DNA of 64,000 bases. Origin: JALYOC01 sp036675345 (GTDB taxonomy: Bacteria; Myxococcota; Myxococcia; Myxococcales; Myxococcaceae). Shown here piece by piece: positions 20,253 to 27,929 of this stretch. Both the position numbers and the translations under genes were made by a program. The notes under the pieces are model-generated. The model made no database searches. It was not told the DNA's origin and saw nothing but the letters and a program-made list of their open reading frames with translations. The DNA is taken from NCBI GenBank assembly GCA_036675345.1, contig JAKFFE010000019.1:1-64000 (forward strand). The letters run 5' to 3'. Position 1 is the stretch's first letter. Every line of letters starts with the position of its first letter.

Positions 20253-21407
20253 ATGCCGAGCTTTCCGCAGACCGCAACCGACATCCTCACCTCCGAGCAG
20301 GCCCAAACCGCAGTGCGGCGGCTTTCTTCCTCGCAGGAATTGGCCATCGACGTCGAGGCAGACGCGATGCATGCCTTCCATGCTCGCCTGTGCTTCGTGC
20401 AGGTGGGCACGGACGAGGACATCTTCCTCTTCGACACCCTCAGCCCGGGCGTGGACGCAGGGCTGTTGGCCCCGCTGTGCGCCGACCCGACGCGGACCAA
20501 GTACTTCCACGCCGCGGGAGGCGACCTGCAGTTCCTGGCCGAGGCCGGGGTGCGGGTCCAGGGGCTGTTCGACACCCACCGCGCCGCCACCCTGCTTGGT
20601 TGGCCGAAGGTCGGGCTGGCGGACCTGGTCCGGGACGAGTTCCAGCTGGAGCTGGCCAAGGAGCACCAGCAGGCGGACTTCTCGATCCGCCCGGTGCCCA
20701 CCGAGATGCGGGCCTACATCGCCGACGACGTCCGCTACCTGGTGCACATCGGCCGCAAGGTCCGCGCCGCCTGCGTGGCCGCGGACATCCTGGAAGAGGT
20801 GCTGCTGGATTGTCAGCGGATGTCCGACGAGGCCGCGGCCCGGCCGGACCAGGCGGGCGCGTTCCGGCCCAAGCTGCCCAAGAACCAGCTCTCGCCGAAC
20901 CAGTTCGCGCTGGCCCACGCCACCACCCTGCTGTTGCACAAGAAGCGCCTGGAGTGGGCGGAGGCGGCGAACATCCCGATGGGGCGGATGCTGTCCAACG
21001 CCGCCATCCATGCCATCGCCCTCAAGCCGCCCGGCAACGCCCGGGAGCTGGTGAAGCTGGAGGGGGTGCGCGGCGCCTTCGTGCGCGAGCACGGCGACGA
21101 GGTGCTGGAGCTGCTCAAGGAGCTGATCGTCAAGTCCCGCGCCGGCGAGCTGGCCCCGCCGGAGGAGAAGGCCGGAGACCGGGATCCGAAGCGGAAGAAG
21201 CGCGAGGACGCCCTCAAGGTGTTCCGGTCCGCCAAGGCCACCGAGCGCAAGGTCACCCAGTCGGTGATCCTCCCCAACCCGCTGGTGGACGAGCTGTCGC
21301 GTCATCCGCCGGAGTCGATCGAGGCGCTGGCCGCCATCCCCTACTTCGGGGAGAAGCGGGTGCGGCTGTACGGCGCGCAGCTGCTGGACCTGCTGGGCAA
21401 GGTGTAG
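20253..21407 (+). CDS. rnd: ribonuclease D-type 3'-5' exonuclease with HRDC domain
   Basis: 384 aa. The DEDDy exonuclease motifs are present: Exo I IDVEADAMH, Exo II YFHAAGGDLQFL and Exo III YIADDVRYL with the Tyr and Asp. C-terminal helices after residue 210 fit HRDC domains. RNase D trims the 3' ends of tRNA precursors and other small RNAs. The ATG was chosen because the exonuclease domain begins soon after; a TTG directly precedes it. It is followed after 2 bases by a small helical protein. Confidence 0.9.
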   Translation: MPSFPQTATDILTSEQAQTAVRRLSSSQELAIDVEADAMHAFHARLCFVQVGTDEDIFLFDTLSPGVDAGLLAPLCADPTRTKYFHAAGGDLQFLAEAGVRVQGLFDTHRAATLLGWPKVGLADLVRDEFQLELAKEHQQADFSIRPVPTEMRAYIADDVRYLVHIGRKVRAACVAADILEEVLLDCQRMSDEAAARPDQAGAFRPKLPKNQLSPNQFALAHATTLLLHKKRLEWAEAANIPMGRMLSNAAIHAIALKPPGNARELVKLEGVRGAFVREHGDEVLELLKELIVKSRAGELAPPEEKAGDRDPKRKKREDALKVFRSAKATERKVTQSVILPNPLVDELSRHPPESIEALAAIPYFGEKRVRLYGAQLLDLLGKV

Positions 21408-21409
21408 CG

Positions 21410-21706
21410 ATGTCCGAGGTCAACGACCTGTTCCGCCACTGGGCGAAGGTCACCGAACAGCTGACCCAGGCGGCGACCATCCTGGGCACCACCCTGGACG
21501 GGCGGTCCGCCGCGGCGGTGCGGTCGTTCCGGGATCACCTCAGCCGCAACGAGTTCGAGCCCGCCTGGGACAAGCTGGCCGAGGCGGGGACCTTCTCCAC
21601 CACCGCCCCCGGCTTCTGGGACCGGCTGGCCGCCGCCGCCCGGCTGCTGGAGCAGGACGAGCGGCGGGTGAAGGCCGAGGAGCACGCGGCGCGGCTGCGG
21701 CGGTAG
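21410..21706 (+). CDS. small helical protein downstream of rnd, function unknown
   Basis: 98 aa, starting MSEVNDLFRHWAKVTEQL. It is predicted helical throughout with no Cys, signal or membrane segment, and a charged C-terminal helix. The ATG lies 2 bases after the rnd stop, so the two are surely co-transcribed, which hints at an RNA-related or rnd-accessory role. Base composition is the same as its neighbours. I do not recognise the family. Confidence 0.65.
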   Translation: MSEVNDLFRHWAKVTEQLTQAATILGTTLDGRSAAAVRSFRDHLSRNEFEPAWDKLAEAGTFSTTAPGFWDRLAAAARLLEQDERRVKAEEHAARLRR

Positions 21707-21708
21707 CT

Positions 21709-22911
21709 TCAGTCCGCCAGGGCCTCCACCAGCCGGGGGAGGTCGGTCTCGGCGACGCTGCACACCGCCACCCGCAAGGCTCCCTTCTGCGGGACCACGA
21801 ACACCCCCTGCTCGTTGAGCCGCACCGACTTGGCCTCCGCCTGATCGTGGAAGACGGTGACGAAGAAGCCGCCCTCGTAGCGGGGGTAACGCAGTCCACC
21901 GGCCTGGGCGTTGAACACCTCCACCCGTCGACGCAGCAGCCGCTTGAGCCCGGCGCGCTCGTCGTCGCAGGCGCGGCGCAGTCCGTCGTCGGTCAGCAGC
22001 TGGGTGATCGCCCACATCCCGCCGCGGTTGCAGTTGGACCAGGTGCCCCGGCAGGAATAGACGAACGCCGCCTCGGTGGCCGCGCGGTCCGCCGGACCCG
22101 GCACGCAGGCCAAGAGCGCGCCCACCCGGAGCCCGTAATGGGTGAAGGATTTGGAGGCGCTCCAGGCGAAGAGCAGCCCCACCCTCCCCAGCAGTGGAGT
22201 CAGCGCCGTCAGGAAGGCGCGGGGATCCTCCGCCGCGCCGTACTGCCAGTAGGCCATGTCCACCAGCAGGGTGACCGGGCCGGATTCGGCCAGTCGGCCC
22301 AGGGCGGCCGCCACCGCGTGCCACTCCGGCAGGGACAGCGAATAGCCGGTGGGGTTGTTGCAGGGATCGTTGAGGAACAGCAGCACCCGGCCCTGCTCCG
22401 CCAACTGTCGGGCGGCCCGGGTCTCCAGGGCCGGGACATCCAGCCGGCCCTGCGAATCGAACATGTTGAAGGTCTCGACCCGGCGCTCATGTTCGTCGGC
22501 CAGGGTCTGGTACGGGCCCCAGAAGAAGTTGGGGGTGAGCAGAGCCTGCCCCGGCTCCAGGTAGTTGGTGAGCGCGTGCCGCAGTGCCCCGGTCCCGCCC
22601 GGAGTGGAGACGCCCACCGCCGCCTCCCGCAGCGCGGGATGGCCCAGGAAGGTGTCGGCGATCACCGCCTCCACGAAGGGGCCGGTGCCGGCGAAGGGGG
22701 CGTAGGCGGCCCACTCCGATGCCGGCACCCGCGCCAGGGTGTGGGTCACCGAGGGCAGCACCGCCAGGCTGCCGTCGTCGTGCATCAGCGCGCCCAGGGT
22801 GGCGTTGACCACCCGCTCGCCCGCCGCGCGCCGGCGGGTGGCCTCGGCGTTGAGGGTGAAGATGCTGTCCTTGTCGGGACGGTGGCTGCGGGCGGGGATC
22901 AGGTGGTTCAT
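21709..22911 (-). CDS. class I/II PLP-dependent aminotransferase
   Basis: 400 aa. Fold-type I signatures include the PLP Lys in WSASKSFTHYGLRVG, the substrate-binding FLNDPCNNPTGYSL block and the Asp in LLVDMAYWQYG. The pattern resembles the aspartate/aromatic aminotransferase (TyrB/AspC) group, where an amino acid and 2-oxoglutarate are interconverted. It lies on the same strand 167 bases after the KAS III-like gene, with two hairpin repeats between, so it may or may not share the transcript. The substrate cannot be deduced. No clear ribosome site. Confidence 0.85.
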   Translation of the reverse strand: MNHLIPARSHRPDKDSIFTLNAEATRRRAAGERVVNATLGALMHDDGSLAVLPSVTHTLARVPASEWAAYAPFAGTGPFVEAVIADTFLGHPALREAAVGVSTPGGTGALRHALTNYLEPGQALLTPNFFWGPYQTLADEHERRVETFNMFDSQGRLDVPALETRAARQLAEQGRVLLFLNDPCNNPTGYSLSLPEWHAVAAALGRLAESGPVTLLVDMAYWQYGAAEDPRAFLTALTPLLGRVGLLFAWSASKSFTHYGLRVGALLACVPGPADRAATEAAFVYSCRGTWSNCNRGGMWAITQLLTDDGLRRACDDERAGLKRLLRRRVEVFNAQAGGLRYPRYEGGFFVTVFHDQAEAKSVRLNEQGVFVVPQKGALRVAVCSVAETDLPRLVEALAD

Positions 22912-22985
22912 CGCTGGGTGCTCATGACAAGGGATGAAGGAGAGTGCCGATTCCCGCGCGGTGGGCCCACCCCAGGAAGGAGTCG

Positions 22986-23067
22986 GCCGCCCGCTCCCCT
23001 AGAAGCGGACGGCCGGATCAAAACAACGGGAGAGATTGAGCCGCCCGCCTCACTGGAAGCGGACGGC
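22986..23067. repeat. two 28-bp imperfect repeats, each a dyad
   Basis: Copies at 22986-23013 and 23040-23067 share 24 of 28 bases. Each folds back on itself: ten-base arms around an eight-base loop with only one mismatched pair, and in the leftward transcript the mismatch of the first becomes a U-G wobble. They lie between the KAS III-like stop and the aminotransferase start. A terminator, mRNA-stability structure or operator pair are all possible; there is no T-run directly after the stems. Confidence 0.6.
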
Positions 23068-23078
23068 TGCGCTCAGGC

Positions 23079-24215
23079 TCAGGCCGCCTCGAGCCTGGGG
23101 ACCTCGGCCGCCGGACGCGCCGCCTGGGGATCCTCGCCCAGGGCCACATCGCCCCAGCGGACCACCGCGGCGCCGGCGCTGGAGATGCTGCCGATGGTGT
23201 ACAGCAGCACCTTGTCGCCCTTCTTCAGCTTCCCGCTCTTGGCGGCGTGGAAGAGGTTGGTGGGCATCAGCGCCGGACCGGTGTTGGCGTACCAGCGGTA
23301 GGTGTTGATCGTCTTCTCGATCGGGATCCCGAGAGTCCGGCTGCAGAACTCGGTGTACCAGGCCAGCGGGGTGTTGAAGACGAAGAAGTCGATCTCCGAC
23401 AGCTTCACTCCCGCGGAGTTCAGCGCCCCGTGCACGCAGGTGCGGAGGCTGAACTCGCTGGAGACCTTCAGCGCCTTGCCGGCGGTGGGCGCCGAGCGCA
23501 GCTGCACCTTGCGCTCCGGCGGCTCCTCATCGGCGATGGTGTAGTACAGCGCCTCGCAGGTCTCGCCGGTGTGGCGCAGCTTCCCGCCCAGCCAGCCGTA
23601 GCCCTCCTCCACCGGGCCCACCACGTAGGCCGCGGCGCCGTCTCCGCAGGTCCACCCCAGCGAGTCCCGCTCGTCGGTGTGGCGGGAGTAGGTGCAGGAG
23701 ATGGCCACCACCGCGTTGCGGTACTGCCCGGACTGCACCATGGCGATCGCGGTCTGCAGCGAGACCAGCGATCCGGAGCAGGCGCTCTCGATGTTGAAGG
23801 CCTGGGCCCCGCCCATCCCCAGATCCCGGGCGATGAAGGGCGCGTTGCCCAGCCCCGGATCCTCGGGCACAAACGAGCTGACCACCAGCAGGTCCACGTC
23901 GCCGGGGGTCATCCCGGCCAGCGCCAGGGCCTCCTTGACTGCGCGGGTCTCCAGCTGCAGGCCGCTCTCGCCCGGAGCCACCACCCGCCGCTCCACCGTG
24001 CCCCGGAAGGGATCTCCCAGGTACGGCCGCATGGTGTCGTTGAAGTGGTCCACCGGGGCCGGCGCGTCCCCCGCCTGCGGGGACCACACCTTGTTCAGCG
24101 ACTTCTGCTCGGCGGCGGCCAGCACGTCCGCGCACTTCTCGCGGAAGTAGTCGTTGGTGCGGACCTGACGCGGAAACGCCAGCGCCAGGGCCTTGATGCC
24201 TACGAAACGATTCAT
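23079..24215 (-). CDS. divergent KAS III-like (FabH family) enzyme
   Basis: 378 aa. The thiolase fold is clear: the nucleophile C146 sits in NIESACSGSLVSL, GDGAAAYVVG follows, and the C-terminal Asn is in YRWYANTGPALMP (N311). By eye the segment that in FabH reads HQAN is FNTPLAW here, so the catalytic His appears to be replaced by N281, and the GGGFTWG segment is GSISSAGA. An altered condensation or acyl-transfer reaction is likely. The ATG overlaps the ThDP-enzyme stop (ATGA), so the two are translationally coupled and probably act on linked substrates. Confidence 0.8.
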   Translation of the reverse strand: MNRFVGIKALALAFPRQVRTNDYFREKCADVLAAAEQKSLNKVWSPQAGDAPAPVDHFNDTMRPYLGDPFRGTVERRVVAPGESGLQLETRAVKEALALAGMTPGDVDLLVVSSFVPEDPGLGNAPFIARDLGMGGAQAFNIESACSGSLVSLQTAIAMVQSGQYRNAVVAISCTYSRHTDERDSLGWTCGDGAAAYVVGPVEEGYGWLGGKLRHTGETCEALYYTIADEEPPERKVQLRSAPTAGKALKVSSEFSLRTCVHGALNSAGVKLSEIDFFVFNTPLAWYTEFCSRTLGIPIEKTINTYRWYANTGPALMPTNLFHAAKSGKLKKGDKVLLYTIGSISSAGAAVVRWGDVALGEDPQAARPAAEVPRLEAA

Positions 24216-25960
24216 CGGTTGTCTCCCGGCGCGGTGTCCGCGCCCTGTGCAATCAGATTCTGGATTCGTCTCATCCACGGAGCGGTCTGTCGGGCGTCGA
24301 TCCGCACGTCCACCACGCACGGCCCTTCGACCTTCAGCGCGCGCTCCAGCACTGCGTCCAGCTCGTCCTCCCGGTCCACCTTCAGCCCGGTCGCCCCCTG
24401 GGCCTGGGCCCAGGTGGCAAAGTCGGTCCGTGGCATCCCGGTCTCCAACGGGGTCAGGCCCAGGGCTCGCATCCCCTGCTCGACCATCCCGTACTGGGCG
24501 TCGTTGAGGACGATCCACAGTGCCCGGGCCCCGTACTGCACCGCGGTGTTCACCTCGGCTTGCATCAGCATCGATCCGTCGCCCACCACCGCCACCGCCA
24601 GGCCTCCACGGGCCAGCGCCGTGCCCACCACCCCGGCGGTCATGTGGCCCATCGAGCCGAAGCCGGTGCTCACCCGGTAGCGACCGGTGGAGGGGAAGCG
24701 CAGCAGCTGGTTGGCCCAGGCAAAGGAGTTGCCCGACTCACTCATCACCACCGCGTCGGTGCGGTCGATGATCAGCTTCTGGATCGCCTGCATCACCCGC
24801 TGCGGACGGACCGGCCCTTCCGCGGTGTTGGTGACCTGCTCCGCCGCCGGCAGCGCGTCCACCCTGCGGGTGCTGGGGAGATCCTCCTCCCCCAGCGCGT
24901 CCAGCAGGCCCCGGAGGAAGCCGCCCACCTCCGCCTGGATGGCCACCGTCCGCGCCTCCGGATAGGCGTTGCCGGGAACGGTGGGATCCAGATCCACGTG
25001 GATGAAGGCTTCGCTGGGGACCAGGGCCGGGTTCCAGAACGAGGTGGGCTCGGAGAGCCGGGTCCCCAGCACCAGCACGTGCTCCACCTTGCGGCGCCGG
25101 AAGTAGGCATCCACCGAGGACTGACCGCCCAGGCCGGTGCTGCCCAGATAGAGCGGATGGTCCTCCGGGAACACCCCCTTGGCCCGGGGCGAACACATCA
25201 CCGGCAGCCGCAGCCGGGTGGCCAGCGCCAACAGCTCCGCCGAGGCGTGCCGCGCGCCGTAGCCGGCCCAGATCACCGCGTCTCCGCCCGCCAGCAGCTG
25301 CGCGATTCCCCGCAGCGCGGCGGGACCGGCGGAGGGCAACACCGGCGGGATCGGCGACGGCCGTCTGGCGGTGGCCACCCGGGCGGCCTGGACCCCCAGG
25401 GGCAACCCCAGGTGGGCCACGAAGCCCTCCGGACGGGCGAAGCCGGCGGCCAGTCGCGCCTGCACCTGGGCCAGCTCGTCGGCGGACTCCAGGGTGGCGC
25501 CGAAGTGGAACAGCGCTCCGGGTCCGTGCAGCGCTCCCACCGGGAAGGTGTAGGCGCTGGTCTCCTGGCAGGCCCAGCGTCCGCGCTGCGGCGCTGAAGT
25601 CGCGCCGGAGATCAGGACGATCTTCGCGCCCTCCCAGCGGGCCGCCCACAGCGGGGTCAGCGCGTTGGTCAGGCCCGGGCCGGTGGTGGTGAACACCGCA
25701 GTCGGACGGTTGGAGGCCAGGCTGGCCTCCAACGCGGCGAACCCCGCGCCTCCCTCGTGGCGGAAGTGGTGGACCTTGAGCGGGCCCACCGCCAGCGCGT
25801 GGGCCAGCGGCGCGATCGCTCCGCCGACCAGACCAAAGGCGCGCTCCACGCCCAGGGCATGGAGCGATTCCACCAGCGCCTCGCTGAAGGAGACGGTGGT
25901 GGGCAATGCGGCGGCCTGCTCCCCCAGGGGGGAGCGCTCGACCAGGGCTGGGGCGCCCAT
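24212..25960 (-). CDS. ThDP-dependent carboligase/decarboxylase (acetolactate-synthase family)
   Basis: 582 aa. The three acetolactate-synthase-type domains are visible: an N-terminal PYR domain with catalytic Glu in FRHEGGAGFAA (E69), a central Rossmann-type domain, and the PP domain with GDGSMLMQAEVNT (460 on) ending at N486-D in VLNDAQYGM. Such enzymes cleave 2-oxo acids and transfer the activated aldehyde. Nothing like an ilvN small subunit is nearby and isoleucine/valine genes are absent, so a specialised reaction is more likely than branched-chain synthesis. It begins on the base after the response-regulator stop and overlaps the KAS III-like gene. Confidence 0.85.
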   Translation of the reverse strand: MGAPALVERSPLGEQAAALPTTVSFSEALVESLHALGVERAFGLVGGAIAPLAHALAVGPLKVHHFRHEGGAGFAALEASLASNRPTAVFTTTGPGLTNALTPLWAARWEGAKIVLISGATSAPQRGRWACQETSAYTFPVGALHGPGALFHFGATLESADELAQVQARLAAGFARPEGFVAHLGLPLGVQAARVATARRPSPIPPVLPSAGPAALRGIAQLLAGGDAVIWAGYGARHASAELLALATRLRLPVMCSPRAKGVFPEDHPLYLGSTGLGGQSSVDAYFRRRKVEHVLVLGTRLSEPTSFWNPALVPSEAFIHVDLDPTVPGNAYPEARTVAIQAEVGGFLRGLLDALGEEDLPSTRRVDALPAAEQVTNTAEGPVRPQRVMQAIQKLIIDRTDAVVMSESGNSFAWANQLLRFPSTGRYRVSTGFGSMGHMTAGVVGTALARGGLAVAVVGDGSMLMQAEVNTAVQYGARALWIVLNDAQYGMVEQGMRALGLTPLETGMPRTDFATWAQAQGATGLKVDREDELDAVLERALKVEGPCVVDVRIDARQTAPWMRRIQNLIAQGADTAPGDNR

Positions 25961-26386
25961 CTAGTTGGCCCGCCGCTCGGTCTGGGGGAGGACCTGGGTC
26001 AGCCGGGCGACGATCTCGTCCAGCCCGAACGGCTTGCGCAGATAGGACTGCGCCAGCGAGTCGATCTCCTTGCGCAGCGCCGGATCCTTGCCCTCGGTGG
26101 TGCAGAACATCACGTGGGTGTCCTTGTGCTCGGGGCGACGGCGCACCTCCCGCACGAAGGTCAGCCCGTCCATCAGGGGCATGTTCAGGTCGACGATGAT
26201 CAGATCGAAGCGTCCGCTCTTCTCCAGCGCCGCCAGTCCCTCCACCCCGTTGTTGACGTGGGTGAGCTGGGGCTGGTTGAGCTTGCGGAAGGCGACCCGG
26301 TAGATCTGGTGGACGAACTCCGAGTCTTCGACGATCAGGATCTTCTTTTGGATTTCGTTGTTCGGGCTTGGGTTGTTCGAGCTCAA
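25961..26386 (-). CDS. single-domain response regulator (CheY-like)
   Basis: 141 aa: a short polar leader, then a complete REC domain with E20/D21, phospho-acceptor D66 (IIVDLNMPLMDG), T96/T97 and K118 (RKPF). No output domain, as in CheY. It lies downstream of cheB in the same run and is the only REC-only protein near cheA, so it is the probable output of the chemosensory pathway. The TTG start is supported by a perfect TAGGAGGT six bases upstream. Its stop TAG abuts the ATG of the ThDP enzyme. Confidence 0.88.
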   Translation of the reverse strand: MSSNNPSPNNEIQKKILIVEDSEFVHQIYRVAFRKLNQPQLTHVNNGVEGLAALEKSGRFDLIIVDLNMPLMDGLTFVREVRRRPEHKDTHVMFCTTEGKDPALRKEIDSLAQSYLRKPFGLDEIVARLTQVLPQTERRAN

Positions 26387-26392
26387 GAAGAG

Positions 26393-26400
26393 ACCTCCTA
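26393..26400 (-). promoter_or_regulatory. strong ribosome binding site overlapping an upstream stop codon
   Basis: TAGGAGGT; its first three bases are the stop codon of the NTF2-like gene. It lies six bases before the TTG of the response regulator and decides that start. It shows the two genes are on one message and that translation re-initiates there. Confidence 0.75.
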
Positions 26401-26844
26401 TGGCTGGTTGAAGACGATCGTTCCGTGGACCAGCTGGTACTGGATCCGACCGTCGCGGATGATGAAGGTGTCGGCCCCGTCGGGGATGGAGATGGTGGGG
26501 GTGATCACCTCGTAGGTGACCAGCAGGTTGTCGTCGGCCTGGGTGGTGCTGGTGATGGTGGGAGGGGTGCCGCCCAGCGCGCCGGCGAAGGCCAGGAAGG
26601 CCTCCATGATCGCCTCCCGTCCGCGGATCACCGAGCCGGGGAAGACCACCACCGCGTCCTTGGCGTAGCTGCAGGCAATCGCCGCCAGGTCGCCCTGCTG
26701 CATCGCCACCAGCCGCGCCGCGAACACCTGCTCGGGCGTGGCCTTCTTGTCCGGCTTGGGACAGGTGTCGGGCTTGGCCAACGCAGGCCCTCCGACCAGC
26801 AACGACGCCATCACGACGATCTGAACGATCACCTTTGCGCGCAT
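26398..26844 (-). CDS. secreted NTF2-like (SnoaL/DUF4440-type) protein
   Basis: 148 aa. A classic signal peptide (VIVQIVVMASLLVGGPALA) directs export. The mature part has the cone-shaped NTF2 fold pattern: a helix with ATPEQVFAARLVAMQQGDLA, IACSYAKDAVVVFPG, and GREAIMEAFLAFAG, followed by strands ending in FIIRDGRIQYQLVHGT. Such proteins bind small hydrophobic ligands or act as isomerases/cyclases. The start has GGAAGGAAG upstream and overlaps the cheB 3' end by 16 bases. Sitting inside a chemosensory operon it could bind or modify the sensed ligand; that is inference. Confidence 0.8.
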   Translation of the reverse strand: MRAKVIVQIVVMASLLVGGPALAKPDTCPKPDKKATPEQVFAARLVAMQQGDLAAIACSYAKDAVVVFPGSVIRGREAIMEAFLAFAGALGGTPPTITSTTQADDNLLVTYEVITPTISIPDGADTFIIRDGRIQYQLVHGTIVFNQP

Positions 26845-27929
26845 GGTGCTTCCTTCCGGATGGGTCGAACCTCCGACCCGGGTTGAACGACACTTCGGTG
26901 CTGCTCCCCCAGAAATGGTCCCAGCGCGTGGATGGCCAGGACGGCGTAGGCCGCTCCCAGCTCGCACGCCACCTTCGGCATCCCCCACACCGCGGAGGTC
27001 GCCTCGTCCTGTGCCACGGTGAATCCCCCGGCATTGCGGATCGCGAGCAGTCCTTCCGCTCCGTCCCGACCCATGCCGGTCAATAACGCCCCCCAGGCGC
27101 GCGGACCGCAGACCCGCGCCGCCGAATGAAAGAGTGAGTCCACCGAGGGGACGTGCGGGGTCCCCGGATCGGCCCGGCGCCACACCACCGCCAGGCTCCC
27201 TTCGGTGCGGTACAGCTCGGATTCGTGCTTGCCGAAGGCCAGGTAGATCTTCCCCGCCTCCAGCTTCTGTCCCGGGCGCACCGGCTCTGCCGGCCGGGTG
27301 GCGGCGCGGGAGAGGCGGCTGGCCAGGGGCGGAACGTAGGAGGCGGGGATGTGCTGGACCACCACCACCGGGACGTTGAAGTCCGAGGGCAGCCCGGCCA
27401 GCAGCGCCGCCAGCGCCAGCGGTCCACCGGTGGAGGCGCCCACCACCAGCACCTCCGGGGCCGCGGCGCGGGGATCCAGCGCCGGCGAGGCCTTGGCCAC
27501 CGGGGCCCCGTCCCGGCGCAATCCGGCGCTGCGCACCTTCTCCAGCAGCTCGCTGCCCAGCTCGTGCAGCTGCATGGTGGAGCGCGCCGCCTTGTCGATG
27601 AAGTCGAAGGCCCCCTTCTCCAGCGCGTTGAGGGTGACCTCCGCTCCCCGCTGGGTGCTGGCGCTGACCACCACCACCCGGGTGGGGCAGCGCAGATGGC
27701 GCAGCGCCTCCAGGGTGGAGAGCCCGTCGCGCACCGGCATCTGCAGATCCAGCAGCATCACGTCCGGGGTCAGCCGGCGGCACAGCTCAAAGGCCTCGGC
27801 CCCGTCGGAGGCCTCGCCCACCACCTCGATGTCCGCCTCCTTGCCCAACACCCGCGCAAAGACCTTGCGCACGAAGCTGGAGTCGTCCGCCAGCACCACC
27901 CGGATCCGGTTCGGGACCAGCGCGTTCAT
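26829..27929 (-). CDS. cheB: chemotaxis protein-glutamate methylesterase CheB
   Basis: 366 aa. The N-terminal REC domain has phospho-acceptor D61 (LLDLQMP). The C-terminal methylesterase has the triad in VGASTGGP (S166), VVQHIP (H193) and LTGMGRDGAEG (D289). It removes methyl groups from MCPs, or deamidates them, for adaptation. The ATG has GGAGGAGG upstream and overlaps the cheR stop by four bases. Complete and of normal length. Confidence 0.95.
   Translation of the reverse strand: MNALVPNRIRVVLADDSSFVRKVFARVLGKEADIEVVGEASDGAEAFELCRRLTPDVMLLDLQMPVRDGLSTLEALRHLRCPTRVVVVSASTQRGAEVTLNALEKGAFDFIDKAARSTMQLHELGSELLEKVRSAGLRRDGAPVAKASPALDPRAAAPEVLVVGASTGGPLALAALLAGLPSDFNVPVVVVQHIPASYVPPLASRLSRAATRPAEPVRPGQKLEAGKIYLAFGKHESELYRTEGSLAVVWRRADPGTPHVPSVDSLFHSAARVCGPRAWGALLTGMGRDGAEGLLAIRNAGGFTVAQDEATSAVWGMPKVACELGAAYAVLAIHALGPFLGEQHRSVVQPGSEVRPIRKEAPCAQR

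Noticed and set aside
24212..25960. Calling the ThDP enzyme IlvB
   Set aside because: No small subunit or branched-chain pathway gene nearby, and its partner is a KAS III-like gene.
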